Source: Edaphochlamys debaryana
Taxonomy: Eukaryota; Chlorophyta; Chlorophyceae; Chlamydomonadales
Assembly (NCBI GenBank): GCA_016858145.1
Contig: JAEHOE010000099.1
Span: 186,001 to 250,000, forward strand
Length of the DNA stretch: 64,000 bases
Reading direction: 5' to 3'
The notes beneath the pieces were generated by a model. It saw only the letters and a list, made by a program, of their open reading frames with translations. It was not told the DNA's origin and made no database searches. Shown here piece after piece: positions 10,118 to 22,007 of the stretch (the first letter of the stretch is position 1; each line of letters begins with the position of its first letter). The translations under genes and the position numbers were made by a program.

Positions 10118-13100
10118 TCAGCGTGCTGCAGCTTGACCAGATGGCCAGAGTTCACCCCGGAAGGCGCAGGTCGCCTCGTGCTCGCTGAGGTGTTTCACTT
10201 CATCGCGGCCACGGGCCTGCCAAGCCTGCGCGGGAATGTTTGGAACGGGTCCAACGAAGGTAAGGCACGTGGGCTGGTAGCTGCACGCGCAATTGCTCGG
10301 GTAGGCGCGTCTGAAAATGGTAAGCGCACTGGAAACGGGTTACTCACGCAGCCGTCCGGTGCAAAGCGGCACATCGGTGGGTAGCAAGCGGGCGTGGGAC
10401 GCAAGGCAGGCGGCAGGCGGGCGTTGAGGTACGCCGCCCGCCGGTGTACCGCCCAGGTGGACGAGCCCAGATGTACGCGGCAAAAGGGGCAGGGCTTCTT
10501 GTCGCCCTTTTCCCCGGGGAACGGCAGCTGGCCGCACAGGGGCTGCCCCGCCCCCTGAGGTGTGATGCCGCACTCCACGTGCAGCTGGGCACGGGCAATG
10601 TGTTCCTTCCGCTCTTCGTGCCACAGCAGCTTGAGGCAGAAGGGGCAGGGCAAAGGCGTGCTTGCCTCGCTCGCCGCGCCGCCATTGGATGGTCTGCCGG
10701 TTGGCTGCCCAGAGAGATCGGCCTGCGGAGAGGATTGCCCAAAGAGGGCGAGCTTGGGAAACATGGTGAAGACAAATGCCCGCGCACGGGGATTAGGCAG
10801 CAGGCTTGCGAGCAAGGTCTTGGTGGAGATCATTCCTCACAGGAGCTCGAACCCACCTGAGCTTCGCCGCTGGGTCCCCCGGAAACCTCGGCCGTGAGCT
10901 GCGTGGGAAGGGACGAGGCGAGACGGGGGTCGGGGTGCGCAACCCTAGCAGTACGAAGCGCTTGGCGCCGGCCAAGTTTGCCCGCAGCGCTGCAGGGTAC
11001 AGCTATCGAGGGCCACAAAAGGCCGAGCGTGGGTCGGGGTTGCTGCTGTGACGGGCGCCTGACGCACGCACCTGTGGCTCGCTCTGCGGAACCAGCCCCA
11101 ATGCTGCCAGCTCCCGCCACAGCTCCGGCGGCAGCGGCTCCTGCAGGGGTACAGCCAAGCCTGCCGCCGCCGCACAAACCATCGCCGCGTCGGCCCTGTC
11201 CGCCGCCAGCTGCAGGGCCGCCTCCCAGCCCAGCACACAGGCCGCCAGGTCGGGCCGCAGGAAGGTGAGCTCGGGCCCTTGCAGGGGGTCCGGCTGGCCG
11301 GGCTGCAAGAGCCCGGCCTGAAAGGCCTGCGCGGCCCGGGCCTTCTCATCCTTGAGTTTGTCGCTGACGGCCTGCGCATGAGGAAAGGGAGGAGGAGGAG
11401 GCACGGCGCGAAGGAGGTCAGGGGAAAGGCACTAGTCGTGGAGGCATACAAGGCCCCCGGTGAGTGGGAGAGCCTGGACTGCACGTGTGCCAGAGTGACA
11501 GAGCGGCAAAGTGGCCCAGAGCGGGGCGCGGAGGAGCAAAGCGAGGTTCCCGCTAGTCCCGAAGTACTAGGAGCAGGGCAAAAGGAGTTCGTGTCAGGCT
11601 TAGGGGCTGGGTAGAGCTTGGGCCGAGACCTCGCCAGGAGCGTCTCGCGAGACGTGCTGCGTGCGCTGTGGGCCTCCTCACCTGCTTGAACACCGAGATC
11701 AGGTCGCTCAAGAGCAGGAGCCCAATCGCGGCGTTGCGGGCGCTGGAGTAGTGAGCCGGGACGCCGCAGGCGCCGGGGGGGATGCTGTTGTTGTTGCCGC
11801 TCGCCTCGGACAGCTGGGCGGGTGGGCGGGTGGTGCAAAGATGGAGATGGAGGCGCGGATGGGGTCAAGTGAATTGCGAAAGGTCCATAGAGCAGGCCTA
11901 GCACCCTTCGCTCGCACCTTGTAGCGGTTGCGCTCGTAACCGCTGGTGACGAAGAGCGGGTAGATGGGGTAGAAGGCACCCTGCTGAGACTGGCTAGGTC
12001 GCGCAATTACAGTCCTGCTGGTGAACGCGAGGCGGGGGTGGGCGTAGCGGTCAGGCTAGTGCGCGCTGGTCCATGCCGGGACTTACGTAAAGCCTCCCTT
12101 AAGTGCTTACCGAGCCGAAGGCTCCGGCGCGGCCCACGTTGCCGCAGTTGCACCGGCCGATAGGTCCAAGCGGGACCGAAGAGCCTCGAGCCACGACCTC
12201 ACACCCGTGTACACCTCTCCCTCCTTCTGCCAGCCCCCGAGCGCCTGGCCCACTGGCCCCACCAGCCGCCGCAGCCAGCAGGCCACCGCGTTCGGGGCCG
12301 GGCCCTCCTGCAGCCGCTTCAGGTCGGCGGGGTTGCTGGGGAAGGGCACCTTGCGCTCCACGCCCCGCCAGTAGCAGCAGGTGAAAGCGGCGAAGAACCG
12401 GTAGCCGGCCGATACGGCGGCGGGGGCGGTGGTGGCGGGCGCAGGAGGGACCCCTAGACGGATGAAGGCCTCTGCGGCGCCGGTGACGGTGCGGAGAAAG
12501 GGCTCCAGCTGGTGGCAGGATGGGTCGAAGGGGAGGCTGGCCACGAGCTTGGCCCCGGAATAAGAAGGGCGAAGGAAGGAGCAGGTCAGTGGAGAACGCC
12601 CATGATGCGAGTGTGCTAGGGGGTGCAGCGCAGCACACCATGCTGGGCCTTGCCCCTCGTCCCAAACACACCTCATGCAGGGCAGCGCAGTAGTGCGAGA
12701 CAATGAGGACGCTTTGGAAGGCCGAATGCGGCCAGCGCTCCCGCTCGCTCGTTGCGTTGGGCCTTACAACCGCTTGCGTGTGGCCCGGCAGCAGCTGCAG
12801 GGCGCGCAAGGGGGCCAGGAGGGCACGGGGAATCCCTTACCGCCAGTACATCGCCCAAGGCCGGCAGCTGACCATAAGCAATCAACGCATGGGCTGCAGC
12901 AGGGTAGGCTCAGGCAGCTAGGCTCACCGTCAGCGAGACCGCGTAGCCATCCTCATGGGCAGTCGTGAGGGGCGGAAAGGACTCGTGCGCGGATGCGCGG
13001 TTTGTGGGCTGCAAGGCGAAGCGCGAAGGGTCGAGTTAGTCGCCTGTCCCATGCCTAAGACCTGACGCAGCTCCCAGGCACGTCCCACCTTCTGACCATC

Positions 13101-16100
13101 ACTCGCAAGCGTTGGCCCCACGAAGACAGATGCAGGCGGGGCAGCTGGTGCTCGCTCAGATTGAACAGCCTGGGGGAGGGAGACAAGTCCAAGGCCGAAG
13201 GCAGGCCAGCGTGAGGACTGGCACAAGCGACGCAGTCGGCTCAAGAGCTTACCAACTGCCCACGTCCGCCACCCCAGCGGCACTCACATTGTCTCCAGCG
13301 CTGCCTCCGTCCACGGCCCCGCCCGCAGGGATGAGCGGCGAGGGGGGAGGCGACGTGGCAGAAGAGTGGGTGGGCTGCAGCGCATACACGCCCACATACG
13401 CTCCTACGTAACTCCCCTCCGTTTCGTAGAACGCAGCCAGCAGCTCCCAGGCTACCGCACCGGGAAGGGCGTGGTACTGCCGGGCGTGGTACAGACCCTC
13501 CACGCTGTCCGGGCGCTTCAGCCGCACCCGCAAGGCGAGGTTCGCCAATCGTTTGGGGCTGGGCAGGCTCCAGGGATCCAGGACCGGGTGCAAGCGGTAC
13601 AGCCCGTCCCTCAGCGGCATCACAGGCCTCGGCTCCAAGGCGCTAAGCTGCACCGTGACCGTCTCACTGCTTGGCAGCGGTGCGGCCGGGGCCTGGGCAC
13701 GCTGCAGGAAGTCGGTTGCGGCTGGCTCGCTGGACTGCTCGGCCGCTGCCGGGAACCAAGCAGGAGGCGCAGTATCCTCCTGGGCAATGGTGCTGGGGTT
13801 GAGGTCAACGGGTCCCCTGGCAGGCGGCTGCGGCCCAAGCGCCGAGGAGGGTGGCGCGCCGCTATGCGGTCCGGATGGCACCGGGCCGTTGTGGCCGGCC
13901 GTGCTGTGACCGCCTGCATCCAATGGCGCAGTAGTTGACAGGGGCTCCGCCTCCATGGGCCCAGGCGCATCAGAGTCGAGCACCGAGAGCCCCAAGGATG
14001 CCCGGTAAACGCCGAGGGTCATTCCCGGCACCACCTCAAAGGACGCCGCGTCCAGCACGCCCGTAGAGTTGAAGTCGCTGTTCGCAGAGTAGACGCGGTG
14101 GGACAGGAGCCCGGGCTGCGGAGGCGGCGCGTCCTCCGTCAAGCCCGGCAGCTGCTCCAGGCGCGCGGGCTCAGGGCGCGGCCAGGGGGCGTCATCGCCG
14201 CCGTTCAGCTTCACCTTGGCGCTGTAGGCGCCGGGCTGCGGGGCAGCGGGGGCGTCATCGGAGTTGAACTCGTAGGCGCCCTGGCACTGATCGGGCTGCA
14301 GCGAGCTGGACACGCTCCACACCCAGAACCGAACACCGCTGCTAACGACGGAGCTGGTGCCGGCCGGCAGCAGGCTGGTGTTGCTGGGACCGGCGGCGGA
14401 GGCTGTCGAACATTCTGCGGACCCCGCGCCAGCGCTGCTCCCGAGGCAGGGCTGCCCATGCATGGGGTACAGCCGCAGCAGCCGTGTCGGCCCCCTTGGC
14501 CCCGGCGGCTGAGTGATGTAGACAGGCGCGCCCTCGCCCGCTTGCGGAGGGGCCATCGATGCACAGTCCGTGCCGAGCAGCTGCGTGAGGCGGTAGCGCC
14601 CGGGCCGGATGACTTGGCCGTCGCTCTGCACCTGGCAGGACCCCTCGTGCAGCAGCCTGGGGGCCCCCACCGCCCACGCCGTGCTGTCAACCCGCTGTCG
14701 CTTGAGCGGAGGCTCGCCAGCGCCGAGCCCGTCTGACCCCTCGGTGCCCTCGAGGGGCCTGCGGGAGCTCGCGGGGAGCTGATGAGGCCCCACCGTCATT
14801 GCCCCACTCGCCGCTGCCGGCATCGAGGGGAGCCGCACGGAGCCCACAGCACCACTGATCCGGCTGGAGGATGCACGCGCCGCGTCCGCTCCCATGCGCT
14901 GACCGTATGCCCCGCCCACAGCTGCTGATGTGCAGCCACTCGCCGCCATGGCACCAGGCAGCGGAGCCAGAGGCGGCAATGAGGCGGGTGTGGTGCCAGG
15001 AGGCAGCGGGAGCCCAGGCGCCATGGAGAGCGCCGGGGTTGCAGAGGGTTTTACCGCATAGAGGTCGGTGCGCGGTGCCTCAAGCAGGAATGACTGCACG
15101 CCCCAGCCCGCGTCGTCGTCTGCCGCTAAAGCGCCAGCGGCCTCCTCAGCGCCCCAGCCCAGTTGCGACTGTGCCATGGGCCATGGGGACCCCGGCGACT
15201 GGTGCGAAGGCGGCAGCCCAGACGCGGCCAGTACCGCGGCCAGCCCCGCCCATGTGCCCGCCATGCCCTGACCGTACGCTGCCGCGCCCGGCACTGCAAC
15301 GTCCCCCATGCCCCCGGGCCCCAGCTGCGGTGGGGCTGACGATGCCCAGGCCTCCGCAGGCCCAGCGCTGCCTGCGCTTCCGGGTGCCGGGTGCGAACGG
15401 GCCGTCCAGGCCTCCGCCGGCCCCGCGTCGCCGCCTGCCGCCGCGCAAGGTACGGCTTCCGGCGCCCACACGGACAACTGTGCAGCGGCAACGGCCTCGT
15501 GGGCCGTGGCTATGACCGCTGCTGGCTCCGTCTTCTCCAGGAGGTCGGCCAGCTGAACAGCATCAATAAGCAGGGAGGCCTCAACAGCCCCCACGTCCTC
15601 CCGTCGCAGCGCCTCCTGAGCAGCAGCCCGCAGGTCGGCCGCAAGCGGACGCCGCTGCCACGTGTCTTCTAGCTTGGCTCTGTATTCGCGGCACCGGGGC
15701 TTAGGGGCCCCAGCCGCACGCAGCACATTGCGGTAGGCTGCAGCCACATGTGCGTTGAACTGCGCCTGTTTGAGATGGCTGCCGCAGAAGGGGCAGGGAG
15801 CACTGCCCTCATGCTTCTTGGTGAACTTGAACGATAGCCGGTCGCAGATGTGCGCTTTCACCGGGGTCTCTTGCGGGAACGTCCGCCGCCTGGGCGGGGG
15901 TTGCTGCTCCAGCTCCTGCTGCCGCACTGCCTCCTTCAGCTGGGCCTGGGCGACGAGTGTGGGGAGGAGTTGGCATTCAATATGCGCCAGCGCCCGAGCT
16001 GCGTGCTCCTCGAGCGCAACGCGGGACCGGGCCCCATCGGCTGGCCAGCGCTCGCTGCAGGCGACGCAGTGCAGCCCTTGCGCCTCCTCTACTGACACCA

Positions 16101-19100
16101 CTCGCGCTGCCGCCTCCGCGCTCTTGCGTGCGGCCGCTTGCTCCAGGCAGCCAACAGGCTGTGCAGTTGTGTTCCCTCCGCAAGCATCAGGCGCTGGGGC
16201 TGACCCGCCAGCTGCCTGGACCGCTGCCGCAGCCTCGCCAACAGTCATCGTCCGGCTTGGTGCGTGCCCCCCTTTTGCCTGGGGACATGCCGGTGTGACC
16301 GCCACACCGTGTGCCTTGGCTGCCGCATCCAGCATTGAAGGGGCATCAGTTGCCCCCAGGCCCCCTGGCCCCAGCTGCGGAGGGCCCACCGCCGCCCAGG
16401 CCTCCGCCGGCCCCACGCCACCGCCTGGCCTCGTGGCCTGTGCGGCTGTCAGCGCACGCGAGCACGCCTGCGCAGCGGCATCGGTCTCCAGAGCATCGGT
16501 CGTCAGTGTTGGTGGCTCTGGTGAGGGCTGCGGGGCTGGCGCCGGTGCGGCTCGAGTTCCCTTCACAAAGGCGTCCAGCATGGCTGCCGTCTGCGCACCC
16601 GGCAGTGCACTTGCCCCCATAGGCCTTATCTCCTGGACTGCCGGCGGCGCCGGGGCCGACGCTGCCCAGGCAGCTGTCAGCCCAGCGTCACTGTCTGCCG
16701 CCGTGCCCGGTGCCGTGCCCGGTGCCTCCAGAGCCCCAGTCAGACGTGCCGCTGGTGCCCGCGCGGGCTGCGGGGCTGTTGACCCGGCTACCGACGAGAA
16801 CATGACAGGGGTCGCCAAGCCTAAGGGCAGGTCCCCCTGCTGGTTCTGCGGCAGCTTTGGCTGCGGTGACAGTCTCCGGGAGGCGGTATCCGCGTTATTG
16901 CCAGCACGTGGCTCACTAGACCCGAGGGTGAAAGCCTCCTCATGAGCTTGAGCCGCCGGCGCCAGGGCTCCTCCTGTCGCCTGCTGCAGCTGGTCGGCCA
17001 GCTGCGGTGCCTGGTTTTGCAGGGTAGCCTTAACAGCCCCCGTCCATGTGCCTGCTGTGCCCTGGCCGTAGGCAGCACCACCCGGCACTGCAGCGGCCAC
17101 CATGCCCCCGGGCCCCAGCTGCCGTGGGGCCGATGATGCCGAGGCTGCCGCCGGCTCCGCGCCGGGGCCTGCCGCGACTGCCAACGCCAGGAGATGGAGA
17201 TCGGGTCCCTCCAACGAGGGCACATTTGCAGCTGCGGCTGCCTCCTGGGCTGCCAGCTCCCCGCTGTCCGCGTCCATGGCAACTGACTCCCATGGAAGCT
17301 GCGGCGGCGGGGCTGCGGCCACAGGGAAGATCTCGTTCCCGAGCAGGGGTGACGCCGGCAGGGCTTCCGGCCGAGCCGCCGCCTGGGCTTGTGCCTCCAC
17401 CTGCTGCGGTGCCTCCTCAGCTCCCACGGCTGCCCGCTGCGGCGCGGCCGCTGACCCGACACCTGCCGAGAACGCCGCCGCACGCTCGACTGCAGGGACC
17501 ACCGCCTGGGCTGCGGACTGCGCAGATGGCGACGCGGAGGCGGAGGGCGTCCCCATGTGTATGCCCGTTCTCCCTGCCGCCGCGGCTGCCTGGACCGCTG
17601 GCCCCACACGATCTACGTCCATTACGTCGCCCGGTGCTCCGGCTGTCGGCTGCCGGGCCTCTGCACCCGCCGCGATGGCTGCTTGCATTTGGGCTGCGGC
17701 CGCTTTGGGCCCCGCTTCCGCGGCGGCGGGGTGGCCGGCTTGCACCTGCAGCCTCGCCACCCCTCGAGACCCACCCTTCTTCGACCGCGGCTGTTCCTTG
17801 GGCGGCGTCCCCTTGGCAGCCTGCAGGTTGGTTGGGTCACGCGGTACAAGTCAGACAAGGAGGCAGCACGGGTGTGCTAGATACACGGGGCTAGTGCATA
17901 CTGCTGAGTGCAGCTGCGGCCACCAAGCGCACCTGTCTAGCCGTTTGCGTCTCAGTAGACTCAGAAGACGAGGCATTTTCAACCGAGGCCTTGAACGAGG
18001 GCTTCCGTGAGGCGTTCGAGGCTGCTGCGACAGCAAGTTTGGCCTCGCCCATATCCACACACTCCCGCAGCACTTGCTCAAGCAGGTATCCGCTGCCCAG
18101 CTGCACTAAGCCCGTCACAACGGCCTGCAGGCGCTTTAGGAGGTGCGCAACTTGTGGGGAGGGCGCTGGTAGGGACAGCATGGTCACCGGCGTACGTTGC
18201 GGTTGCTCATTTGCAGCGCCCGCACCTGGCGCTGCCTCGGCAGGTGCCTCCGCCGGTGCCTCCGGCACCTGATCTTCCGGTGCCTGAGCTTCCGGCGCCT
18301 GAGCTTCCGGCGCCTGAGCTGCCGGCGCCTGAGCTGCCGGCGCCTGAGCTGCCGGCGCCTGAGGCCCCGCCCCGTGAAGTTCAGCCCCCGGCACCGCTGG
18401 GAGCTGCGGCCGACTGGTGGCGGCGTCCTCAGCGGCCCGGTGAGGGTCCGCCTGCGGGTGAGTGGGCCCTGCCGCCGGCGCCTGCTCCGCAGCTGGCGGG
18501 GCGGCGTTCTGGGAGGCCTGCATGCACCTCAGCGCCTCCAGCGGCGTCAGCAGCACGGGGGACTCGTCTGCGCCGCGCAGGCCCGCCAGCACCGCCGACT
18601 GCTGCACCGCCTCACGCCACGCGTCCATGCGCTCCCCCGCCTCCCGCCAGCCCCGGGCGCAGGAGGCCATGGCCGCGGCGACGGCGGCCCGTACGGCATC
18701 CGGCACGCCCTCCACTCGGGGGCCCTTGCCGTCCAGCTCCAGCAGCAGGTCCCCGATGAGGGGCTTGACAGAGGCTGGTGCACCAAGTTGTACCTGAGGG
18801 TCGATACGCGGACAGGCAGAGCCGCAAGACCGAGTCGCAGCTCATGGGAGTGCGAGCCAACCCCGAGGCCCAACCCCAGCCCTGCCCTTGACGCTTGTTC
18901 TGGAGACAGACCATGCATTAATGTTTGTGCCGTCAACGTTCCCCAGCTGCGCTAGGCCCTGTCCGCACTCACCACGACGGCCTCAACCGCCTGCAGCAGA
19001 TCGCTCGTCAGCAGGAAGCCCAGGCGGCAGCCCCGCTGACGACCGCAGGACGTGGGGATGCAGGAGAGCTCATGCAGGCGCTTGGCGGCCAACTGCAGGC

Positions 19101-20567
19101 ATGAAAGGAGGATGCGGCTGGCACTGACATGCGTGTACATCATGTCTAGCGTCCATGCACCCTCCGTCATCCTGCGCATGCCATTGGCAGCACCCTGCGC
19201 ACCTTGGGCCGGCCGTCGAAGATCCGGTACGGGAAGCGGGCGTCTCCGGTGGATCGATGTGCAATGAAGCTGGGGTCCCGCGCCGGGAGCTCCCCCGTGA
19301 ACCCCTGCGCCTCCGGCCCCGCATCCGCATGCCGCGCAGCCCACTGCTCGAAGCAGGTCCGCACGTCGCTGCCAGTCCGCCACCCGTGCGGCCCCGCCAG
19401 CGCCTCCACGCCCGCGACCGCCTCCGCGTTCTCCCGCTGCGCCCGCACGCCCTCGGTGCCGTGCAGAAAGGTATCCACATAGGACACAAACAGCTCGAAG
19501 ACCACGTACTGCTCCTGTGGGCAGCAACGTGGGAAGGGAAACGTGGCAGGCAGGCGCAGTGCATGCTGCAGGGATAAGAGTACCCGCTGGCTAGAAAAGC
19601 TCGAGACAAGGCGGGTTGCGGCTGTGCCAGGCCGTGGAGAGTGGTACACTTCCTGCCCGTGGGCGCTAGGCAGGCGATCCATGCTCCGCCCCCCACCTGC
19701 ACAACGAAACTGGTACGCAGGGTGTTCGTGTCCACGGCCAGGCGCACGGGGCGGCCGCTGGAGATGATGACGCACAAAGGCTCAAACACCAGCTTAAGGC
19801 AGTGCAGAGCATCCTCCTTGAAATATCGTACAAAGATCTGTGGTTGGTCATACGGGCCAATGGGGTGCAGCATCGCATGAAGATTGCCTGACCATCAGTG
19901 CGCTCAGGGCGTACTCCATCACGCCAGGTCTAAGCCCTCATCCCAGCTGAGAAGTCAGCTCCAACTCTCAATGACCTGCCGCGCTCACCTGTTCCAGGCC
20001 CACACACAGCTCGTAGGCGAGGAGCAGGGTTTGGAACTGCTCCTTGGGCCACTGGGTGTCGAGCGGGCCTCCATCCGGGCAGGGTACGAGCTTGAGCTCC
20101 GGCTTGTCATCATCCGTCTGCTACAAGGGCCCGCACGGGTGTCACGTCATGGACGTCATGGGTGCAACCCTTGGAGGGGCAGTCAGGCCCGTCCCAGCCC
20201 GCTCCACAGCATCGGAAGCCAGCCCCATCCCCGCCGAGCCCCCCGCCGTGCGAAGAGCTGGTTCAAGGAGATGTGGGGGTGAAGGCACGTTGCAGCGTTG
20301 CAAGCAAGCTCCCCAACCCGCCCAGCCCGGCCCGCACGGCCCCGGCCGAGCCCCCGACCACGCCACCAACAGGCAGCGTTTCTTCGGCTTTTCCTAACGC
20401 GCGCCTCCCCCGACCCATAACATTCCTTTTCAAGAACAACATCACCCGCAGAAGCGTCGTTCCTGACGCTAAAGCTCCCCGCCTGGCCATGCGCCGCAGC
20501 TTACCCGCAGCGCAAGGGCGAGGCCGTCGCTGAAATTCAGAGCGTAGAAGAAGGCTGGAGACTTCAT
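10118..20567 (-). CDS. Two-module zinc-finger protein of unrecognised family
   Basis: The model has 17 exons, every intron in phase 0, and gives about 2599 residues. Exons run 20567-20505, 20117-19989, 19837-19697, 19514-19203, 19092-18973, 18793-17933, 17820-13288, 13169-13089, 13008-12928, 12794-12672, 12547-12215, 11983-11918, 11813-11682, 11371-11072, 10898-10857, 10722-10348 and 10225-10118. Module A has a helical region (1-370), a low-complexity linker, two finger-like motifs near 1127 and 1218 and a conserved C-terminal region. The first finger is C-x2-C-x17-H-x6-H-x2-C; the second, CPFC-x11-H, follows a conserved Cys. Module B (exons 10-17) repeats the helical region in divergent form, with fingers near 2472 (C-x2-C-x11-H-x6-H-x2-C, then CPFC-x11-H) and a tail motif HLSEHEATCAFRG. 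No known family was recognised. Zinc binding and perhaps nucleic-acid binding are inferred. The join between modules (exons 8-10) is the weakest part, and two separate genes are possible. An upstream in-frame ATG near 20699 would add a hydrophobic leader. Confidence 0.6.
18255..18372 (-). repeat. 15-bp coding repeat (Ala-Pro-x-x-Gln) in the zinc-finger gene
   Basis: Within exon 6 the minus strand carries tandem 15-bp units that translate as QAPAAQAPAAQAPEAQAPEA. About seven units are visible, with Glu/Ala variation, followed by shorter PAEA units. The tract is absent from the paralog at 22008-27465, where the linker has a different composition, so it expanded after the duplication. Confidence 0.7.
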
Positions 20568-21529
20568 CTCTGGCCTACGGCCTCGTCTATTGACTATCTC
20601 GCATTCCTCCGCTGAGCTACCTTGAGCTCTGAGCAGCAGCAGTAGCAGCACCAGAGGGGTGCACCAAGGGCATCGAGAAGAATTATGCTGCAGCAACAAG
20701 CAACTAGCAAGTCAAGTAGCTTATGGAGTGACAGCTTAAGTGAGTGGTCTATGCATACTGGGGCCCAGCAGCCCTGTGCAAGACTCTTGGGGCCCCTGTG
20801 GGCCCCTCTGGAGGCCGGCTGTTACCGCGATTGCACCCCCAGTTCTGCGCGTTGTTTTGTGCCGTGTGTGTTACGTAACGAGAATACTGCAAGCAAGCGG
20901 AAAGCCCGGCGAGACTCCGAAGGTGTGATGTAGTTCCGCGTTCCGTGCCGTGTGTGGGGGGGGAGGGGCCCGTAATGCCCGAGCTGAGCCGAGGGGTTGC
21001 ACCGAGGGGAACCTGGATGGGGGGGGCCTGCGTCAGCTGAGCTGAGACACGGAAGGAAGAGGTGGGGCTGTTGGGCCGAGGGCCGGAGGCCCGACTTCTT
21101 TCCCCCAGCTTCTCTCCCCCGGTTCCCCTTCCCCCAGCTCTAACCTTCATACACTGCCCTGCACTATGCTGGCACTAATTGGCTTTAGGTGTCCGAGGCT
21201 CCGAGCGGCTCACGTGGCGCTTTACCTCCGCTTGTCAGGTGAGCATGCGCCAGCGTCACGTCCGGCGTTTGGCGTGTGCGAACGCGTTGCGTGGTGCGAC
21301 CCGCCGGCCCCTGGGATCCCCCGTGCGGTTGCTTGCTCTGACACATGACACACATCGCACTGCGCTGGCTCTGCCTTTCCCTCTTTCTGTTGCGTTGCGC
21401 ACAGCTTGGTTGCGTTCAGCTGCATGCTGCGCTCCTCGCATCCTCACTTTTTGCTTTGCCACGGCCGCGCGTTGACTGCTGGGAGGCCCCCGGAAGCCTT
21501 CCGAACTCCCCGCGCACTCCCACGCTGTT
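20568..21529. other. Presumed 5' flank of the two-module zinc-finger gene
   Basis: The proximal part resembles the 5' flank of the paralog (GTGCACCAAGGGCAT at about 20658 and about 27537). No independent gene is seen. A plus-strand frame at 21166-21579 has no recognisable features. Confidence 0.4.
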
Positions 21530-22003
21530 GAGGTTGATGAGGCAGGGCCATACCGTTTAGCAGCAGCCATCGGCCCCAAGGCCGAACCGTTCCCAGGAGA
21601 CTGTGAGCCTTGCCGTCTAGGTTCACTTCGTTCGATAGAGCCAACGCGCAGTCAGGCCGACAAGAGCTCTCCCATTTCAACGCTCGCCACCTGCCCTGGT
21701 ACCGGCATCCAACTGTCCATCCACAACCCTACAGTTCCAAACTGAATTGCTGCGGCAGTCATTGCTGCCCGTGTACCGTCATCATCAAGTGGTCCTTCAG
21801 GTTCGCAGTCAAAGCCCTGCGTGCATAGCGTCGTCTGCAGGACCGCTTCCTTGTCATTCACAGCCGGCATGCGCCGACAAAAGCACGCACTCAAACCGGA
21901 GCAGCCACCCTGTCCATGCGCCGCCAACACATAGGCGCGTCATGTCTGCGGGTGGCTGCGCCTCCCGCCCGTAAGCACCTACGCCCCCACAGACCATCCA
22001 ACT
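21530..22003. repeat. 474-bp near-identical direct repeat, copy 1
   Basis: It matches 28052-28525 at a constant offset of 6522 bp. Only about four substitutions occur, all in the first third, and the last ~300 bp are identical. It lies about 960 bp upstream of the gene starting at 20567 and ends five bases short of the stop codon of the paralog at 22008. A 92-codon minus-strand frame (21930-21652) is intact in both copies. Confidence 0.9.
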
Positions 22004-22007
22004 GGCC

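Noticed and set aside
12863..12914. Candidate exon reading HALIAYGQLPALGDVLA between the two zinc-finger modules
   Set aside because: It has good-looking splice sites but its phase does not fit the flanking phase-0 exons and it has no ATG. Skipping it keeps one frame.
13249..17760. A single 1503-codon open frame treated as a complete gene
   Set aside because: It begins at a GTG inside an exon and runs past a good donor at 13288. Comparison with the paralog shows it is one exon (17820-13288) of a larger gene.
19698..19873. Acceptor just after GATGGTCAG (near 19888) for exon 3 of the zinc-finger gene
   Set aside because: It forces a frame in which paralog differences are mostly replacements. 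The acceptor ACCACAG at 19838 keeps phase 0 and the conserved frame.
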